DNA of 35,328 nt from Gammaproteobacteria bacterium (GTDB lineage: Bacteria > Pseudomonadota > Gammaproteobacteria > Nitrosococcales > Methylophagaceae). Where the stretch lies: the NCBI GenBank assembly GCA_029882915.1, contig JAOUJZ010000019.1:1-35328 (forward strand). Reading direction: 5' to 3'. Below, piece after piece: positions 1 through 9,592 of the stretch (its first letter is position 1; every line of letters starts with the position of its first letter). The position numbers were made by a program, and so were the translations under genes. The notes below the pieces were generated by a model. It did not search any database and was not told the DNA's origin. It saw only the letters and a program-made list of their open reading frames with translations.

Positions 1-2469
1 GATTCGTAATTGTGGTGTGCAGGTTTTAACAGCATCTGTCACAGGTGCAAAGGCAGTGACAATCAGTGACAAGGGTGAGGTGACAGACTTGGTTTCACCG
101 TCATCCTGCCACACAGTTTTCATGGATAAGGAATCTTTACCAACTGGTATGGCAATTCCCAGTGCGGGACACAATTCCATACCTACCGCTTCAACTGTAT
201 CGTACAGAATGGCATCTTCGCCAGTATGTCCACAGGCAGCCATCCAGTTAGCTGATAATTTAATATCACCGATATTAGCGATACTGGCTGCTGCAATATT
301 AGTAATCGCTTCACCTACTGCCATACGGCCTGATGCAGGAGCATCAATCAAGGCCAATGGTGCACGCTCGCCCATCGACATTGCTTCACCTTCAAAACCA
401 TGATGATCTGCTAGCGTGACAGCGCAATCCGCAACAGGGACTTGCCATGGGCCAACCATTTGATCACGGGCAACCAGTCCCGTTACACTGCGATCACCAA
501 TAGTGATCAAAAAGTTTTTACTTGCCACTGTCGGCAGTTTTAAAACACGTTCCAAAGCTTCATCGACTTGAATACCAGCCAAATCAAGTTCTGGTTTAGC
601 AAAGGTATGATGCTTAACATCACGCAGCATCTTAGGCGGTTTACCCAATAATAACGATAAAGGCATATCTACTGGGCTGTTATCCTTTTCAGCATCACCT
701 ACTAATAAATGTTGCTCTGCAGTTGCTTCTCCTACAATAGCCCATGGACAACGTTCGCGTTCGCAAATAGCCTGAAACTCTTCAACACGGTTAGGATCAA
801 TACCTAATACATAGCGTTCCTGTGATTCATTACACCAGATCTCCATCGGTGACATGCTGGATTCATCATTCGGCACAACACGCAGTTCAAAACGCCCACC
901 ACGTCCACTGTCATTAACCAGTTCTGGAAAGGCGTTCGACAACCCACCTGCTCCCACATCATGGATAGCTATGATCGGATTTTTATCATCCAGCGCCACA
1001 CAACGGTCAATTACCTCCTGACAACGTCGTTCCATTTCAGGATTACCACGTTGTACCGAAGCAAAGTCCAAACCTTCTTCACTGGTACCCGATGTGACTG
1101 ATGAAGCAGCACTGCCACCTAGACCGATCAACATCGCTGGCCCACCGAGAACAATTAGTTGTACACCCGGTTCAAAGATATTCTTTTTAACATGTTGAGG
1201 ACGAATAGAACCCATGCCACCTGCCACCATAATTGGCTTGTGGTAACCGCGGACTTCAAACCCACCTGCTGATGGCACCAACGCTTCATAGGTGCGGAAA
1301 TACCCACACAAGTTTGGACGACCGAATTCATTATTAAACGCCGCACCACCTAATGGTCCTTCAATCATAATTTCTTGTGCCGAAGCCATACGTGACGGTT
1401 TACCATAAGGCATTTCCCACGGCTGTTCAAAACCCGGAATATTTAGATTTGATACTGAAAATCCTGTTAGACCGGCTTTTGGTTTTGAGCCACGACCTGT
1501 TGCACCTTCATCACGAATTTCTCCACCGGCACCTGTTGCTGCACCTGGGAAAGGAGAAATGGCGGTAGGGTGATTATGAGTTTCAACCTTCATCAAGATA
1601 TGCTGAACTTCACCTTGGTAGCTATATTGATTGGTCGCCATATCGACATGAAAGCGTTGACTATGTGCGCCTTCAATGACCGATGAATTATCACTGTATG
1701 CAGTAATCACACCTTCTGGATGTAATGCATGTGTATTACGAATCATATTGAACAAGGTATGAGGCTGGGCTTTACCGTCTACAATCCAGTCTGCACTAAA
1801 GATTTTATGACGGCAATGCTCTGAATTAGCCTGAGCAAACATCATCAATTCGATATCATTCGGATTACGGCCTAAGTCCGTAAAATTATCAACCAGATAA
1901 TCAATTTCATCTTCGGCTAATGCCAGCCCCATGGTTTTGTTGGCTTCAACCAGGGCATTACGGCCACCATTGAGAATATCAACTGAGATCAGAGGACGAG
2001 ATTGACCATGTACAAATAATCGGTCGGCTTCCTCTTCTGAGTCAAATATCGATTCAATCATACGGTCATGTAGAGATTGCTCAACGATTTTTCTGTTATT
2101 GGCAGATAACGGAGCACTCGTTTTGACAAAAAAAGCCACGCCGCGTTCTATCCGTAAAATCGTATTTATTCCGCTATTATGCGCAATATCCGTTGCCTTG
2201 CTTGACCATGGCGAAATTGTGCCTGGTCGAGGTGTCACCAGAAAAAAGGTTTCATCACTAATCGCTTCGCTGCTCTTTTCTTGCGCTTCAAGCAAGGTTT
2301 CCACTACCGATTTTTCTGTCGTGTTTAACTCGCTTTCGCCATCTAATTCAATGAAGTAACGATATTCACTCCGTATTGCTAACACTTGATCAACATTGGA
2401 TTGAATTGAAGTTAATAACTTATCCAGACGAAAAGCAGAAAACGCCGAGCGACCGATCAATTGCAACAT
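1..2469 (-). CDS. purL: Phosphoribosylformylglycinamidine synthase PurL (partial, C-terminus beyond left edge)
   Basis: Fourth step of de novo purine synthesis: converts FGAR, glutamine and ATP to FGAM in the cytoplasm. The frame stays open from the ATG at 2469 to base 1, giving 823 residues of a protein normally about 1290 long. The glutaminase domain and the end of the second synthetase half are therefore outside the window. Seen: [10 protein letters not shown] near residue 213, [19 protein letters not shown] near residue 293, and CTPQL at the very edge, all in the order found in the single-chain proteobacterial enzyme. The start is supported by an AGGA Shine-Dalgarno 5-6 bases upstream. 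It is divergent from the RDD gene. I see no PurR-type operator in the 95-base gap. Recognition is firm. The call cannot say whether the missing third is intact. Confidence 0.96.
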   Translation of the reverse strand, partial: MLQLIGRSAFSAFRLDKLLTSIQSNVDQVLAIRSEYRYFIELDGESELNTTEKSVVETLLEAQEKSSEAISDETFFLVTPRPGTISPWSSKATDIAHNSGINTILRIERGVAFFVKTSAPLSANNRKIVEQSLHDRMIESIFDSEEEADRLFVHGQSRPLISVDILNGGRNALVEANKTMGLALAEDEIDYLVDNFTDLGRNPNDIELMMFAQANSEHCRHKIFSADWIVDGKAQPHTLFNMIRNTHALHPEGVITAYSDNSSVIEGAHSQRFHVDMATNQYSYQGEVQHILMKVETHNHPTAISPFPGAATGAGGEIRDEGATGRGSKPKAGLTGFSVSNLNIPGFEQPWEMPYGKPSRMASAQEIMIEGPLGGAAFNNEFGRPNLCGYFRTYEALVPSAGGFEVRGYHKPIMVAGGMGSIRPQHVKKNIFEPGVQLIVLGGPAMLIGLGGSAASSVTSGTSEEGLDFASVQRGNPEMERRCQEVIDRCVALDDKNPIIAIHDVGAGGLSNAFPELVNDSGRGGRFELRVVPNDESSMSPMEIWCNESQERYVLGIDPNRVEEFQAICERERCPWAIVGEATAEQHLLVGDAEKDNSPVDMPLSLLLGKPPKMLRDVKHHTFAKPELDLAGIQVDEALERVLKLPTVASKNFLITIGDRSVTGLVARDQMVGPWQVPVADCAVTLADHHGFEGEAMSMGERAPLALIDAPASGRMAVGEAITNIAAASIANIGDIKLSANWMAACGHTGEDAILYDTVEAVGMELCPALGIAIPVGKDSLSMKTVWQDDGETKSVTSPLSLIVTAFAPVTDAVKTCTPQLRI

Positions 2470-2564
2470 GGTTATCCTAAATTCACATACCTAAAGGAAT
2501 AATGATACTTTATGTCAGTATCAGTACCCAAATTAATTACCATCATTAATTCAGATAAGATGTT

Positions 2565-3026
2565 ATGAGCAACTCCATAGAAACTTATTTTAGACCCAGC
2601 TTATTGCGTTATTTGGGTGTCATGCTCTATGACACGTTATTACTGCTCTCGGTATTGCTTGCAGCCACAGTGATTGCTGTCGCTATAAATGGTGGCGAAG
2701 CAATTACACGCGGCAATCCTTTTTTCCTGATCTATTTATTCACTGTCAGTTTCTTGTTTTATGGCTGGTTCTGGACTCATGGTGGGCAAACCTTAGGCAT
2801 GCGAAGTTGGAAAGTTTATCTAACCAGTCACCATGGGTCGACGATAAGCTGGCAGCGCGCATTCATTCGTTTTTCTGTCGCGATTATCTCATGGATACCA
2901 CTTGGTTTAGGTTTCTGGTGGCAATATCTGGGCAAAAACAATCAAAGCTGGCCTGACATGTTGTCGGGTACTCGTCTTATCTATTCAAAACAGGCTAAAC
3001 CCACCCCTTTGTCACCATTATCGTAG
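2565..3026 (+). CDS. RDD family membrane protein
   Basis: A 153-residue integral membrane protein of the RDD family. Three hydrophobic segments are visible, at about residues 17-41, 53-70 and 105-122. The family signature region GGQTLGMRSWKV follows the second segment. A short polar C-terminal tail ends the protein. RDD proteins are mostly uncharacterised; some members are linked to ion or Na+/H+ transport, which cannot be assumed here. The ATG at 2565 has only a weak purine-rich stretch upstream. The gene stands alone, divergent from purL and convergent with the DUF2835 gene 39 bases downstream. Confidence 0.85.
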   Translation: MSNSIETYFRPSLLRYLGVMLYDTLLLLSVLLAATVIAVAINGGEAITRGNPFFLIYLFTVSFLFYGWFWTHGGQTLGMRSWKVYLTSHHGSTISWQRAFIRFSVAIISWIPLGLGFWWQYLGKNNQSWPDMLSGTRLIYSKQAKPTPLSPLS

Positions 3027-3065
3027 CAACAAAAATAATTTAAAACCTACTGCACGTGCGTGCTA

Positions 3066-3287
3066 TTAAAGCCGCTTTATCCCAATCAGTTTTTGATTAT
3101 CATCAAACTGAATACTGAAATATCCCTGCACCCCATCTTGATCAATAAATTGACGAATATGTTCAGCAGGAAATTGTACTCGCTGGCCATTTTCAGCTCG
3201 AACAACCACTGCACGGGCACTGCCCTGGTAATACCGTAATGCCTGCTCTTGAGTAAGCTTAAGTCTAAATCGTAATTCAGTTGCCAT
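3066..3287 (-). CDS. DUF2835 family protein
   Basis: A 73-residue soluble protein resembling the DUF2835 family of gammaproteobacteria, whose function is unknown. Typical features seen are the N-terminal basic/hydrophobic segment ELRFRLKL, the YYQGSARAVVVRAENG stretch, the FPAEHIRQF segment and the GVQGYFSIQFD segment. It is the last gene of a long minus-strand run and overlaps the end of the HIT gene by 11 bases, so it is probably translated from the same message. I see no clear terminator in the 39 bases between it and the convergent RDD gene. Confidence 0.82.
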   Translation of the reverse strand: MATELRFRLKLTQEQALRYYQGSARAVVVRAENGQRVQFPAEHIRQFIDQDGVQGYFSIQFDDNQKLIGIKRL

Positions 3288-3699
3288 CTTGTAATAAAGG
3301 TGTCAATTCAATTTTGAACTGCTGACAAACAGCAGCACTTTCCTGTTCACTATATGGTAGAGCTTCACCTTTACCCCATACAGGAGCAGGCCAACTTTCA
3401 TCACTGTGATAGCGTGCCACATGATGAACATGAAGTTGCGGTACCATATTCCCTATTGCTGCCACATTCATTTTATCCGCATGGACCAGACTTGATAATG
3501 TACTAGCGACAAAACTTGATTCCACTATAAGCTGTTGCTGATCATGTTCATTCAACTGGTAAATCTCACTAATATCATCACGGCGTGGCACCAGTATAAT
3601 CCAGGGATAGCGAGCATCATTCATTAACAACACTTCACACAACGGGAAGTGTCCAATAGCGATAGTGTCCTGTGCAAGTCGGCTATGCAACTTAAACAT
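3277..3699 (-). CDS. HIT domain protein
   Basis: A 140-residue histidine-triad hydrolase/transferase. The HIT motif is visible as QLHVHHVARYHSD, with histidines at about 90, 92 and 93, followed by SWPAPVWG, which is typical of a proteobacterial HIT subgroup. An N-terminal YPWIILVPRR strand is also characteristic. HIT proteins usually hydrolyse nucleoside phosphoramidates or dinucleoside polyphosphates; the actual substrate is not known here. The ATG shares one base with the pepN stop codon (TAATG), implying translational coupling. The 3' end overlaps the DUF2835 gene by 11 bases. Confidence 0.88.
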   Translation of the reverse strand: MFKLHSRLAQDTIAIGHFPLCEVLLMNDARYPWIILVPRRDDISEIYQLNEHDQQQLIVESSFVASTLSSLVHADKMNVAAIGNMVPQLHVHHVARYHSDESWPAPVWGKGEALPYSEQESAAVCQQFKIELTPLLQDGN

Positions 3700-6353
3700 T
3701 ATGCTGCCGCCAGATATTTAGTCACGATTTCATATACATCAGGTGACAGTCCCTCGTGACTGGCGATATTAGATAACACCTGCTTCATTAATACTTGTCT
3801 GACGTCATCATAAAGTCGCCATGAATTAAATGCACCTAATTGTCGAGCTGCCACTTGTGGGTTAAGTTTATCAAGTACCAAAATCTGTTCTGCAAGAAAT
3901 TGATAACCCGACCCATCTTTAGCATGAAAATTAACTGGGTTATTTCGACAAAACTGACCAATCAACGATCGAACATTATTCGGATTTTTAATACTAAAGG
4001 CTGGGTGTTTCATTAAGCCTTTGATGCGTAACAATGTGTCTGGGGCTGTCGATAATGCCTGTACAGATAACCATTTATCAACGACTTGTCGATCATGCTG
4101 CCACTGTTCATAAAATGCACGCAAGGCATGTTCGCGTTCTGGACCTGAATGATTAACCAACACGCTTAGTCCGGCCATGGTGTCTGTCATATTGTCAGAC
4201 TGTTTCATCTGTTTCAGACAACGTTGTATCTGTAATGGGTCATTGGTCGCCATTAAATAGTCCAGACAGGTATTTTTTAAACTTCTTCTGGCCATATCAT
4301 CGGCATTAAAACGATAGCTCTCGGTATTGCTCAGTTGTTCAAACAGAGAAGAGAATTGCTGCTTTAATTCCGTTGCCAGTGTTTGCTTTAAATAATTTCT
4401 AGCTGTATGGATCGCATCAACATCTGCTGGTTGTCTTTGTGCTGCTATGTAGTTCTCAGTTGGCAAACTTAACATCATGGCAACAAGAGCCGGATCCTGA
4501 TTTGCATCTGCCAGCACCTTCGTGAAGGTCTCAAGCAGTCCAGCAGGTAATTCCAGACTCTTTTGTTGTTGAATGTCAGAAATTAACTGCAACAGCACGT
4601 TTATTAACACAGTTTGCCCCGCATCCCACCGATTAAAACTATCGCTGTCATGCGCCATTAAAAAGGCTAATTGTTCATCACTACGTGCCATATTCAACTT
4701 CACGGGTGCTGAAAAGCCACGCAAGAGCGATGGCACAGGTTCTGATTCAACATTAATGAAGGTAAAACTCTGCTTTTGATCAATCACAGACAATACCCTA
4801 GTTTCAGATCCACTCGCATTCAGCTCATCAGCAAGTTGTAGAGGAAGATTTTGACCTTGTTTATCCAGTAATCCCATCGCTAATGGAATATGGAAAGGTT
4901 GTTTGATTTTCTGCCCTGGCGTTGCTGGACAGTGTTGTTCGATATTCATGGTGTAGGTTTGTTGACTGGCATCATAATGACCATCAACCTTCAATTCTGG
5001 CGTTCCTGCCTGATAATACCAGCGTTTAAACTGTGTTAAATCTACAGAATTGGCGTCTTCCATGGCTTTAACAAAATCGTCAGTAGTCACAGCTTGTCCA
5101 TCATGGCGATCAAAATATAAATCGGTACCACGTCTAAAACCATCCTCTCCCACGATGGTTTTTATCATACGGACAACTTCTGCGCCTTTGCGATATATCG
5201 TCACTGTATAGAAGTTGCTGATCTCTATATAAGATTCAGGTCTGACTGAATGTGCCATCGGACCAGCATCTTCAGCAAATTGGAGGGTGCGTAAACTATT
5301 TACTTCATCAATACGCTGCACAGCTGGCGAATTCATATCGGCACTGAACTGGTGATCCCGCAGCACAGTAAACCCTTCTTTCAGGCTCAATTGAAACCAG
5401 TCACGGCAGGTAACTCGATTACCTGACCAATTGTGAAAATACTCGTGACCAATGATGCTCTGAATGGTGTAGTAATCAGCATCAGTTGCTGTTTCAGGAC
5501 TGGCTAATACATACGCCGCATTAAACACATTCAGTCCTTTATTTTCCATTGCTCCCATATTGAAATCATTAACAGCAACAATCATGAATACATCCAGATC
5601 GTATTCCCGACCATACGTCTCTTCGTCCCAGCGCATGGCCTGTTTCAACGACCTTAAAGCGTGATCACACTTATGACTGTTTTCTGGATCGACATAGACC
5701 TGTAGAGCCACTTCGCGCCCTGACATGGTCACAAAACTGTCTTGCTGGCTATATAAGGTGCCCGCAACCAGTGCAAAAAGGTAACTGGGTTTAGGATGAG
5801 GATCATGCCAGCGCACCCAGTGACGACCATCACCGAACTGCCCCTGTTCCTCCATATTTCCATTTGAAAGCATGATCGGCCATTGCTCTTTATCTGCCAC
5901 AATTGACACGGTAAAAACTGCCATCACATCAGGACGATCCAGATAGTAGGTGATTCGCCTAAAACCTTGTGCTTCACATTGAGTACACAGCAAATTTCCT
6001 GAATGATACAAACCTTCCAGCGCCGTATTTTTATCTGGATGAATGATTGTTTCGATTTCTAACTCAAAGTCATCTGGCACTGTCGGTAGCAACAATGAGC
6101 TATCACTACACTGATATTCATTGCCCTGAAGTTCACGACCATCCAGCTTGATAGATACCAAATCCAGTTGTTCACCATCCAGTACACATGCGCCCCCTTT
6201 TCCATCAGGATTACGACGCATCTTTAAAACACTGTGAACTTTGGTTTCAGCAGCCGAGAGTTCGAAATGTAATGCAACATGATCTATCAAATAATCGGGT
6301 ATCTGATAATCTGCTAACAATATTTCTGTTGGTGATGAACTCAAAGCTGTCAT
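3699..6353 (-). CDS. pepN: Aminopeptidase N (M1 family zinc metallopeptidase)
   Basis: Cytoplasmic broad-specificity aminopeptidase acting late in protein turnover. The 884-residue length fits the gammaproteobacterial PepN type, which is about 870-890 residues. Seen: the GAMEN exopeptidase motif near residue 266, the zinc site HEYFH at 303-307 and the third ligand Glu326 in SLKEGF. Downstream comes a long alpha-helical C-terminal domain. The N-terminal beta domain is complete. It sits between the NIF3-like gene (18 bases upstream) and the HIT gene (one-base overlap), in an apparent mrp-dcd-pepN run. No missing catalytic residue is apparent. Confidence 0.97.
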   Translation of the reverse strand: MTALSSSPTEILLADYQIPDYLIDHVALHFELSAAETKVHSVLKMRRNPDGKGGACVLDGEQLDLVSIKLDGRELQGNEYQCSDSSLLLPTVPDDFELEIETIIHPDKNTALEGLYHSGNLLCTQCEAQGFRRITYYLDRPDVMAVFTVSIVADKEQWPIMLSNGNMEEQGQFGDGRHWVRWHDPHPKPSYLFALVAGTLYSQQDSFVTMSGREVALQVYVDPENSHKCDHALRSLKQAMRWDEETYGREYDLDVFMIVAVNDFNMGAMENKGLNVFNAAYVLASPETATDADYYTIQSIIGHEYFHNWSGNRVTCRDWFQLSLKEGFTVLRDHQFSADMNSPAVQRIDEVNSLRTLQFAEDAGPMAHSVRPESYIEISNFYTVTIYRKGAEVVRMIKTIVGEDGFRRGTDLYFDRHDGQAVTTDDFVKAMEDANSVDLTQFKRWYYQAGTPELKVDGHYDASQQTYTMNIEQHCPATPGQKIKQPFHIPLAMGLLDKQGQNLPLQLADELNASGSETRVLSVIDQKQSFTFINVESEPVPSLLRGFSAPVKLNMARSDEQLAFLMAHDSDSFNRWDAGQTVLINVLLQLISDIQQQKSLELPAGLLETFTKVLADANQDPALVAMMLSLPTENYIAAQRQPADVDAIHTARNYLKQTLATELKQQFSSLFEQLSNTESYRFNADDMARRSLKNTCLDYLMATNDPLQIQRCLKQMKQSDNMTDTMAGLSVLVNHSGPEREHALRAFYEQWQHDRQVVDKWLSVQALSTAPDTLLRIKGLMKHPAFSIKNPNNVRSLIGQFCRNNPVNFHAKDGSGYQFLAEQILVLDKLNPQVAARQLGAFNSWRLYDDVRQVLMKQVLSNIASHEGLSPDVYEIVTKYLAAA

Positions 6354-6371
6354 TATAAAAACTCAATAAAA

Positions 6372-6692
6372 TTAAAAATCGTCCAGTGTTTTAATTGACC
6401 AGACTTCATACGCAGGAGTTTCGTAGGGGTGGCTATCAAGCAACGCCTGCAATACGGCTTTGATATGTTGATCATCACAAATCATTTCAACACGATATTC
6501 TGCAACACTTTCCACTTTATCCTGTTGGCCTATAAATGGCTGACTGCCAGATAATGGCTTGAACTGACCGGTACCTAACGTTTCCCAAGAACAGCAATCA
6601 TAACCATGATAACGCCCTGCACCCTGAGAAAACAGGGCCTGTTTGACCGCTTCTTTATGACTTTCCGGAACAAAAAAAACCAGTTTATTCAT
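6372..6692 (-). CDS. NIF3/YqfO-like small protein (CutA-like fold domain)
   Basis: A 106-residue protein resembling the stand-alone middle domain of NIF3/YqfO proteins, a CutA/PII-like ferredoxin fold. Supporting stretches are the N-terminal KLVFFVPESHKEAVKQALF, GAGRYHGYDCCSW, the FKPLSGSQPFIG segment, and HPYETPAYEVW near the C-terminus. It lacks the metal-binding NIF3 halves found in full-length NIF3 proteins, so it is not a dinuclear metal enzyme. Function is unknown. It begins immediately after the stop codon of the WD40 lipoprotein gene with no gap, and lies 18 bases before pepN. Confidence 0.8.
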   Translation of the reverse strand: MNKLVFFVPESHKEAVKQALFSQGAGRYHGYDCCSWETLGTGQFKPLSGSQPFIGQQDKVESVAEYRVEMICDDQHIKAVLQALLDSHPYETPAYEVWSIKTLDDF

Positions 6693-7742
6693 TTACTTCA
6701 ATAGCCATTTCTGGCCAATACCGTTACCGGCTTCACTGTAGACGGCCTTACCATCTGGTGAAAATGAAACGGCCTGTATTACCACACCTGGGCGCAATGC
6801 TTGCCTACGTGCTACCTGCCAGCAATCCAACCTGTCACCCGTAACAACTTGCCATAAGCACAATTTCCGTGATGCATGACCAGTGATTAAATAATTGTTA
6901 TCCGGTGAAAAATCAATGGCAGTAGTGGTCATTTTAAAAGTGGGAAAGTCTGGTAAAGGTCTTTCTTTTGGCCATATAGAGGAGGTTCGCAAACTATATT
7001 GCTCTTCTCCTGACACCATATTCCAAAAATGTGTTTGACCGTTACCCGCTCCAGTTAATACAAAACCACCTTTAGGATAAAATGCAACAATGTTGACTGA
7101 ATTGCTGTGTTTCCAACTACGTAGTTGTTCACCCGTTGTCAGATCCCATAATCGCGCCATTTGATCATCGCCACCGGTTAATCCATATTTTCCACTAGGA
7201 GAAATAGCGACAGAATTAATTAACTGGTTAATAGGGGCATTAACTGGGGATCCTTCATGCTCAAGTATCTTTACAACTCGGTTTTCGATGACATCAAAAT
7301 ACACAGCAGTGCGGTCATACAGAGCCAACAATAAATAATCACCCTGTGGGGACAATGCCAATGATTTTATTTTTACAGGAAAGGTGAAACGCATCATAGG
7401 TTCACCAGTGGCAACCTCCCACAATACAATGATGTCTTGTTCAGATGTTGCCGCGACTTTTCCATCACCAGAAAAGCCGACCGCCGTTGTGGTTCCGACT
7501 TCTTCGGGCTTATTTTGCCAGCTATAAACCACCTTGTTATTCTCTAGATCCCATAATCTGGCGGGTCCATCAGTATCACCCACCAATACATACTTCCCAT
7601 CAGGAGAAAATGCCGCTGCATAACTGCTTAGCTCACTATGAGCCCATTGCTCATCTGATACTTTTTCTGCGGTACACCCAACTAACAACACTGCCATTAA
7701 TAGCAATCGAAATACACCTTGTCCATGCAGTGTTATTGTCAT
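6693..7742 (-). CDS. WD40-repeat lipoprotein
   Basis: A 349-residue beta-propeller protein with a lipoprotein signal peptide. The leader MTITLHGQGVFRLLLMAVLL ends in the lipobox LVGC, with Cys23 as the predicted lipidation site. Thr at +2 predicts outer-membrane sorting. WD-type repeats follow, marked by AAFSPDGKYVLVGDTDG, ARLWDL, VAISPSGKYGLTGGDDQ, AFYPKGGFVLTGAGNG, FSPDNNYLITGHASR and VSFSPDGKAVY. There are about six to seven blades, enough for one propeller. WD40 propellers are scaffolds, so the partner is unknown. An AAGGA lies upstream of the ATG but at a rather long spacing of 11. Its location between dcd and a NIF3-like gene gives no functional clue. Confidence 0.85.
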   Translation of the reverse strand: MTITLHGQGVFRLLLMAVLLVGCTAEKVSDEQWAHSELSSYAAAFSPDGKYVLVGDTDGPARLWDLENNKVVYSWQNKPEEVGTTTAVGFSGDGKVAATSEQDIIVLWEVATGEPMMRFTFPVKIKSLALSPQGDYLLLALYDRTAVYFDVIENRVVKILEHEGSPVNAPINQLINSVAISPSGKYGLTGGDDQMARLWDLTTGEQLRSWKHSNSVNIVAFYPKGGFVLTGAGNGQTHFWNMVSGEEQYSLRTSSIWPKERPLPDFPTFKMTTTAIDFSPDNNYLITGHASRKLCLWQVVTGDRLDCWQVARRQALRPGVVIQAVSFSPDGKAVYSEAGNGIGQKWLLK

Positions 7743-7759
7743 GTCGGTTAATTCCTTGT

Positions 7760-8326
7760 CTAGGATTTTGGTAACGTTACGCCTTGCTGTCCCTGATATT
7801 TACCAGCACGATCTGCATAAGAGGTTTCACAGACTTCATCAGATTCGAAAAATAACATTTGTGCTACACCTTCATTGGCGTAGATTTTTGCAGGTAACGG
7901 TGTGGTATTGGAAAATTCTAGCGTTACATGCCCTTCCCACTCTGGTTCTAATGGTGTGACATTCACAATAATGCCACAACGAGCATAGGTCGATTTACCC
8001 AAACAAATTGTCAATACATTACGCGGAATCTTAAATGTTTCTATAGTCCGAGCCAATGCAAAGGAGTTTGGCGGAATGATACAAACATCAGAATTGACAT
8101 CAACAAAACTGCTTTCGTCAAAGTTTTTCGGATCTACTATGGCAGAATTTATATTGGTAAAGATCTTAAATTCTGACGAACAACGCACATCATAACCATA
8201 ACTGGATGTCCCATAAGAAATCATCTTTCCATTACCAGTATCGCGCACCTGACCTGCTTCAAAAGGTGATATCATGTCATGTTGCTCGGCCATTCGGCGG
8301 ATCCATTTATCTGATTTGATGCTCAT
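7760..8326 (-). CDS. dcd: dCTP deaminase
   Basis: Deaminates dCTP to dUTP, feeding dTTP synthesis through dUTPase and thymidylate synthase. At 188 residues it is close to the usual proteobacterial length of about 190. Seen: [19 protein letters not shown] at the N-terminus, the [19 protein letters not shown] segment, [10 protein letters not shown] with the family's catalytic-site glutamate, and [12 protein letters not shown]. The C-terminal tail [12 protein letters not shown] is typical of trimeric Dcd. It lies 45 bases after mrp and 17 bases before the WD40 lipoprotein gene, apparently in one operon. Confidence 0.96.
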   Translation of the reverse strand: MSIKSDKWIRRMAEQHDMISPFEAGQVRDTGNGKMISYGTSSYGYDVRCSSEFKIFTNINSAIVDPKNFDESSFVDVNSDVCIIPPNSFALARTIETFKIPRNVLTICLGKSTYARCGIIVNVTPLEPEWEGHVTLEFSNTTPLPAKIYANEGVAQMLFFESDEVCETSYADRAGKYQGQQGVTLPKS

Positions 8327-8371
8327 ATTCCATTCACTTTAAATTAATAGATAACCCTAATGATAGCGTGA

Positions 8372-9457
8372 TTAATCGTTCTTGATAACGATATTAGGAA
8401 ACGCTGTCGAAAAATCTTTACCTTGTTTAGCCAGTCTTGCTGCTACACGTCGTGCGATAGTGCGGTAGGCCATACTCAATTCTCCATCGGGATCAGCCAC
8501 TACTGTGGGTTGTCCACGATCGGCATCTTCACGAATTTTAATATCCAGCGGCAAACTTCCTAACATATCGACATCATATTGTTGTGCCATTCGTTCGCCA
8601 CCTCCAGAACCAAAAATATGTTCTTCATGGCCGCATTGACTACAGATGTGGGTACTCATATTTTCAATCACACCCATGACTGGTACATTAACTTTTTCAA
8701 ACATTTTTAATGCCTTACGGGCATCAAGTAGTGAAATATCTTGTGGTGTAGTGACAATGACAGCACCGCTAACTGGTATTTTTTGAGATAAGGTCAACTG
8801 AATATCGCCTGTACCAGGTGGTAGATCAATTACCAAATAATCCAGATCTTTCCAGTTGGTATCATTCAGCATTTGTTCAAGCGCCTGTGTCACCATTGGG
8901 CCTCGCCAGATCATTGGCTCTTCTTCGTCGATCAAGAAACCTATTGACATACTTTGCAGACCATAACTTTCTATAGGTTCTATCGATTTACCATCGACTG
9001 ATTCAGGGCGCTGTGTTTTGCCTAACATTCTAGGTTGGCTTGGACCATATATATCAGCATCCAACACACCTACTTTGGCACCTTCAGCTGCTAATGCCAG
9101 TGCTAAATTGACAGATGTCGTCGACTTGCCTACTCCACCCTTGCCTGAGGCAACAGCAATAATGTTTTTGATATTTTTTATACTACTCACACCCTGCTGG
9201 ACTTTGTGTTTAGTGATATTCCAGTCAATATTCACAGAAACATTGTCCAATCCGGTCTGATCTTTAAGTAATGACAGCAAATCACTTTGTAAGCTTTCAA
9301 CATACCCTTTTGCAGGATAGCCCAGAGTCAATCCAACTACTAAGGTGTCACCATCCAGATTAATATCAATTTTTGCCTTTGTTTCACCCAGAGTCATCTG
9401 GCTTGAAGGATCTTGATAATCATTGACGATCTGCTCGATTTGAGGCGGGTTTAGCAT
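8372..9457 (-). CDS. mrp: Iron-sulfur cluster carrier ATPase Mrp/ApbC
   Basis: Scaffold/carrier P-loop ATPase that transfers [4Fe-4S] clusters to target proteins. The domain order is an N-terminal MIP18/DUF59-like domain (about residues 1-80), then a deviant Walker A GKGGVGKS at about 105-112, then the DIYGPSQPRMLG region, and CSQCG carrying the CxxC that bridges a cluster between subunits. The frame is open for 30 codons further, to an ATG at 9547. The start at 9457 (361 residues) is preferred because AGGAG lies 6 bases upstream and the protein then begins at the conserved DUF59 domain. A 17-base palindrome sits just upstream and could regulate it. Confidence 0.95.
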   Translation of the reverse strand: MLNPPQIEQIVNDYQDPSSQMTLGETKAKIDINLDGDTLVVGLTLGYPAKGYVESLQSDLLSLLKDQTGLDNVSVNIDWNITKHKVQQGVSSIKNIKNIIAVASGKGGVGKSTTSVNLALALAAEGAKVGVLDADIYGPSQPRMLGKTQRPESVDGKSIEPIESYGLQSMSIGFLIDEEEPMIWRGPMVTQALEQMLNDTNWKDLDYLVIDLPPGTGDIQLTLSQKIPVSGAVIVTTPQDISLLDARKALKMFEKVNVPVMGVIENMSTHICSQCGHEEHIFGSGGGERMAQQYDVDMLGSLPLDIKIREDADRGQPTVVADPDGELSMAYRTIARRVAARLAKQGKDFSTAFPNIVIKND

Positions 9458-9485
9458 TAAATACTCCTGATTAAAATCCGCAAAG

Positions 9486-9502
9486 TACTCTGAGTCAGAG
9501 TA
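9486..9502. repeat. 17-base perfect palindrome upstream of mrp
   Basis: TACTCTGA-G-TCAGAGTA is an 8+1+8 perfect inverted repeat ending 29 bases upstream of the mrp ATG, in the 135-base gap after the nitrilase gene. Its one-base centre makes it a better candidate for a protein-binding operator than for an RNA hairpin. It does not match the IscR consensus sequences as I know them. No regulator is assigned. Confidence 0.6.
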
Positions 9503-9592
9503 GTGCAACGACACATTGTATACTGACTCGCTGTTAGCTTCACCCATATAAGAGGTAAGGACTTTGATCTATGACAATAAAACAGTCGATCG

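Noticed and set aside
17-403. Plus-strand open frame opposite purL
   Set aside because: Antisense to continuous, conserved PurL sequence (ending TPQL at the edge); its translation has no recognisable family.
3027-3065. Possible terminator around GCACGTGC
   Set aside because: The stem is only about 4 bp with no adjacent T-run on either strand.
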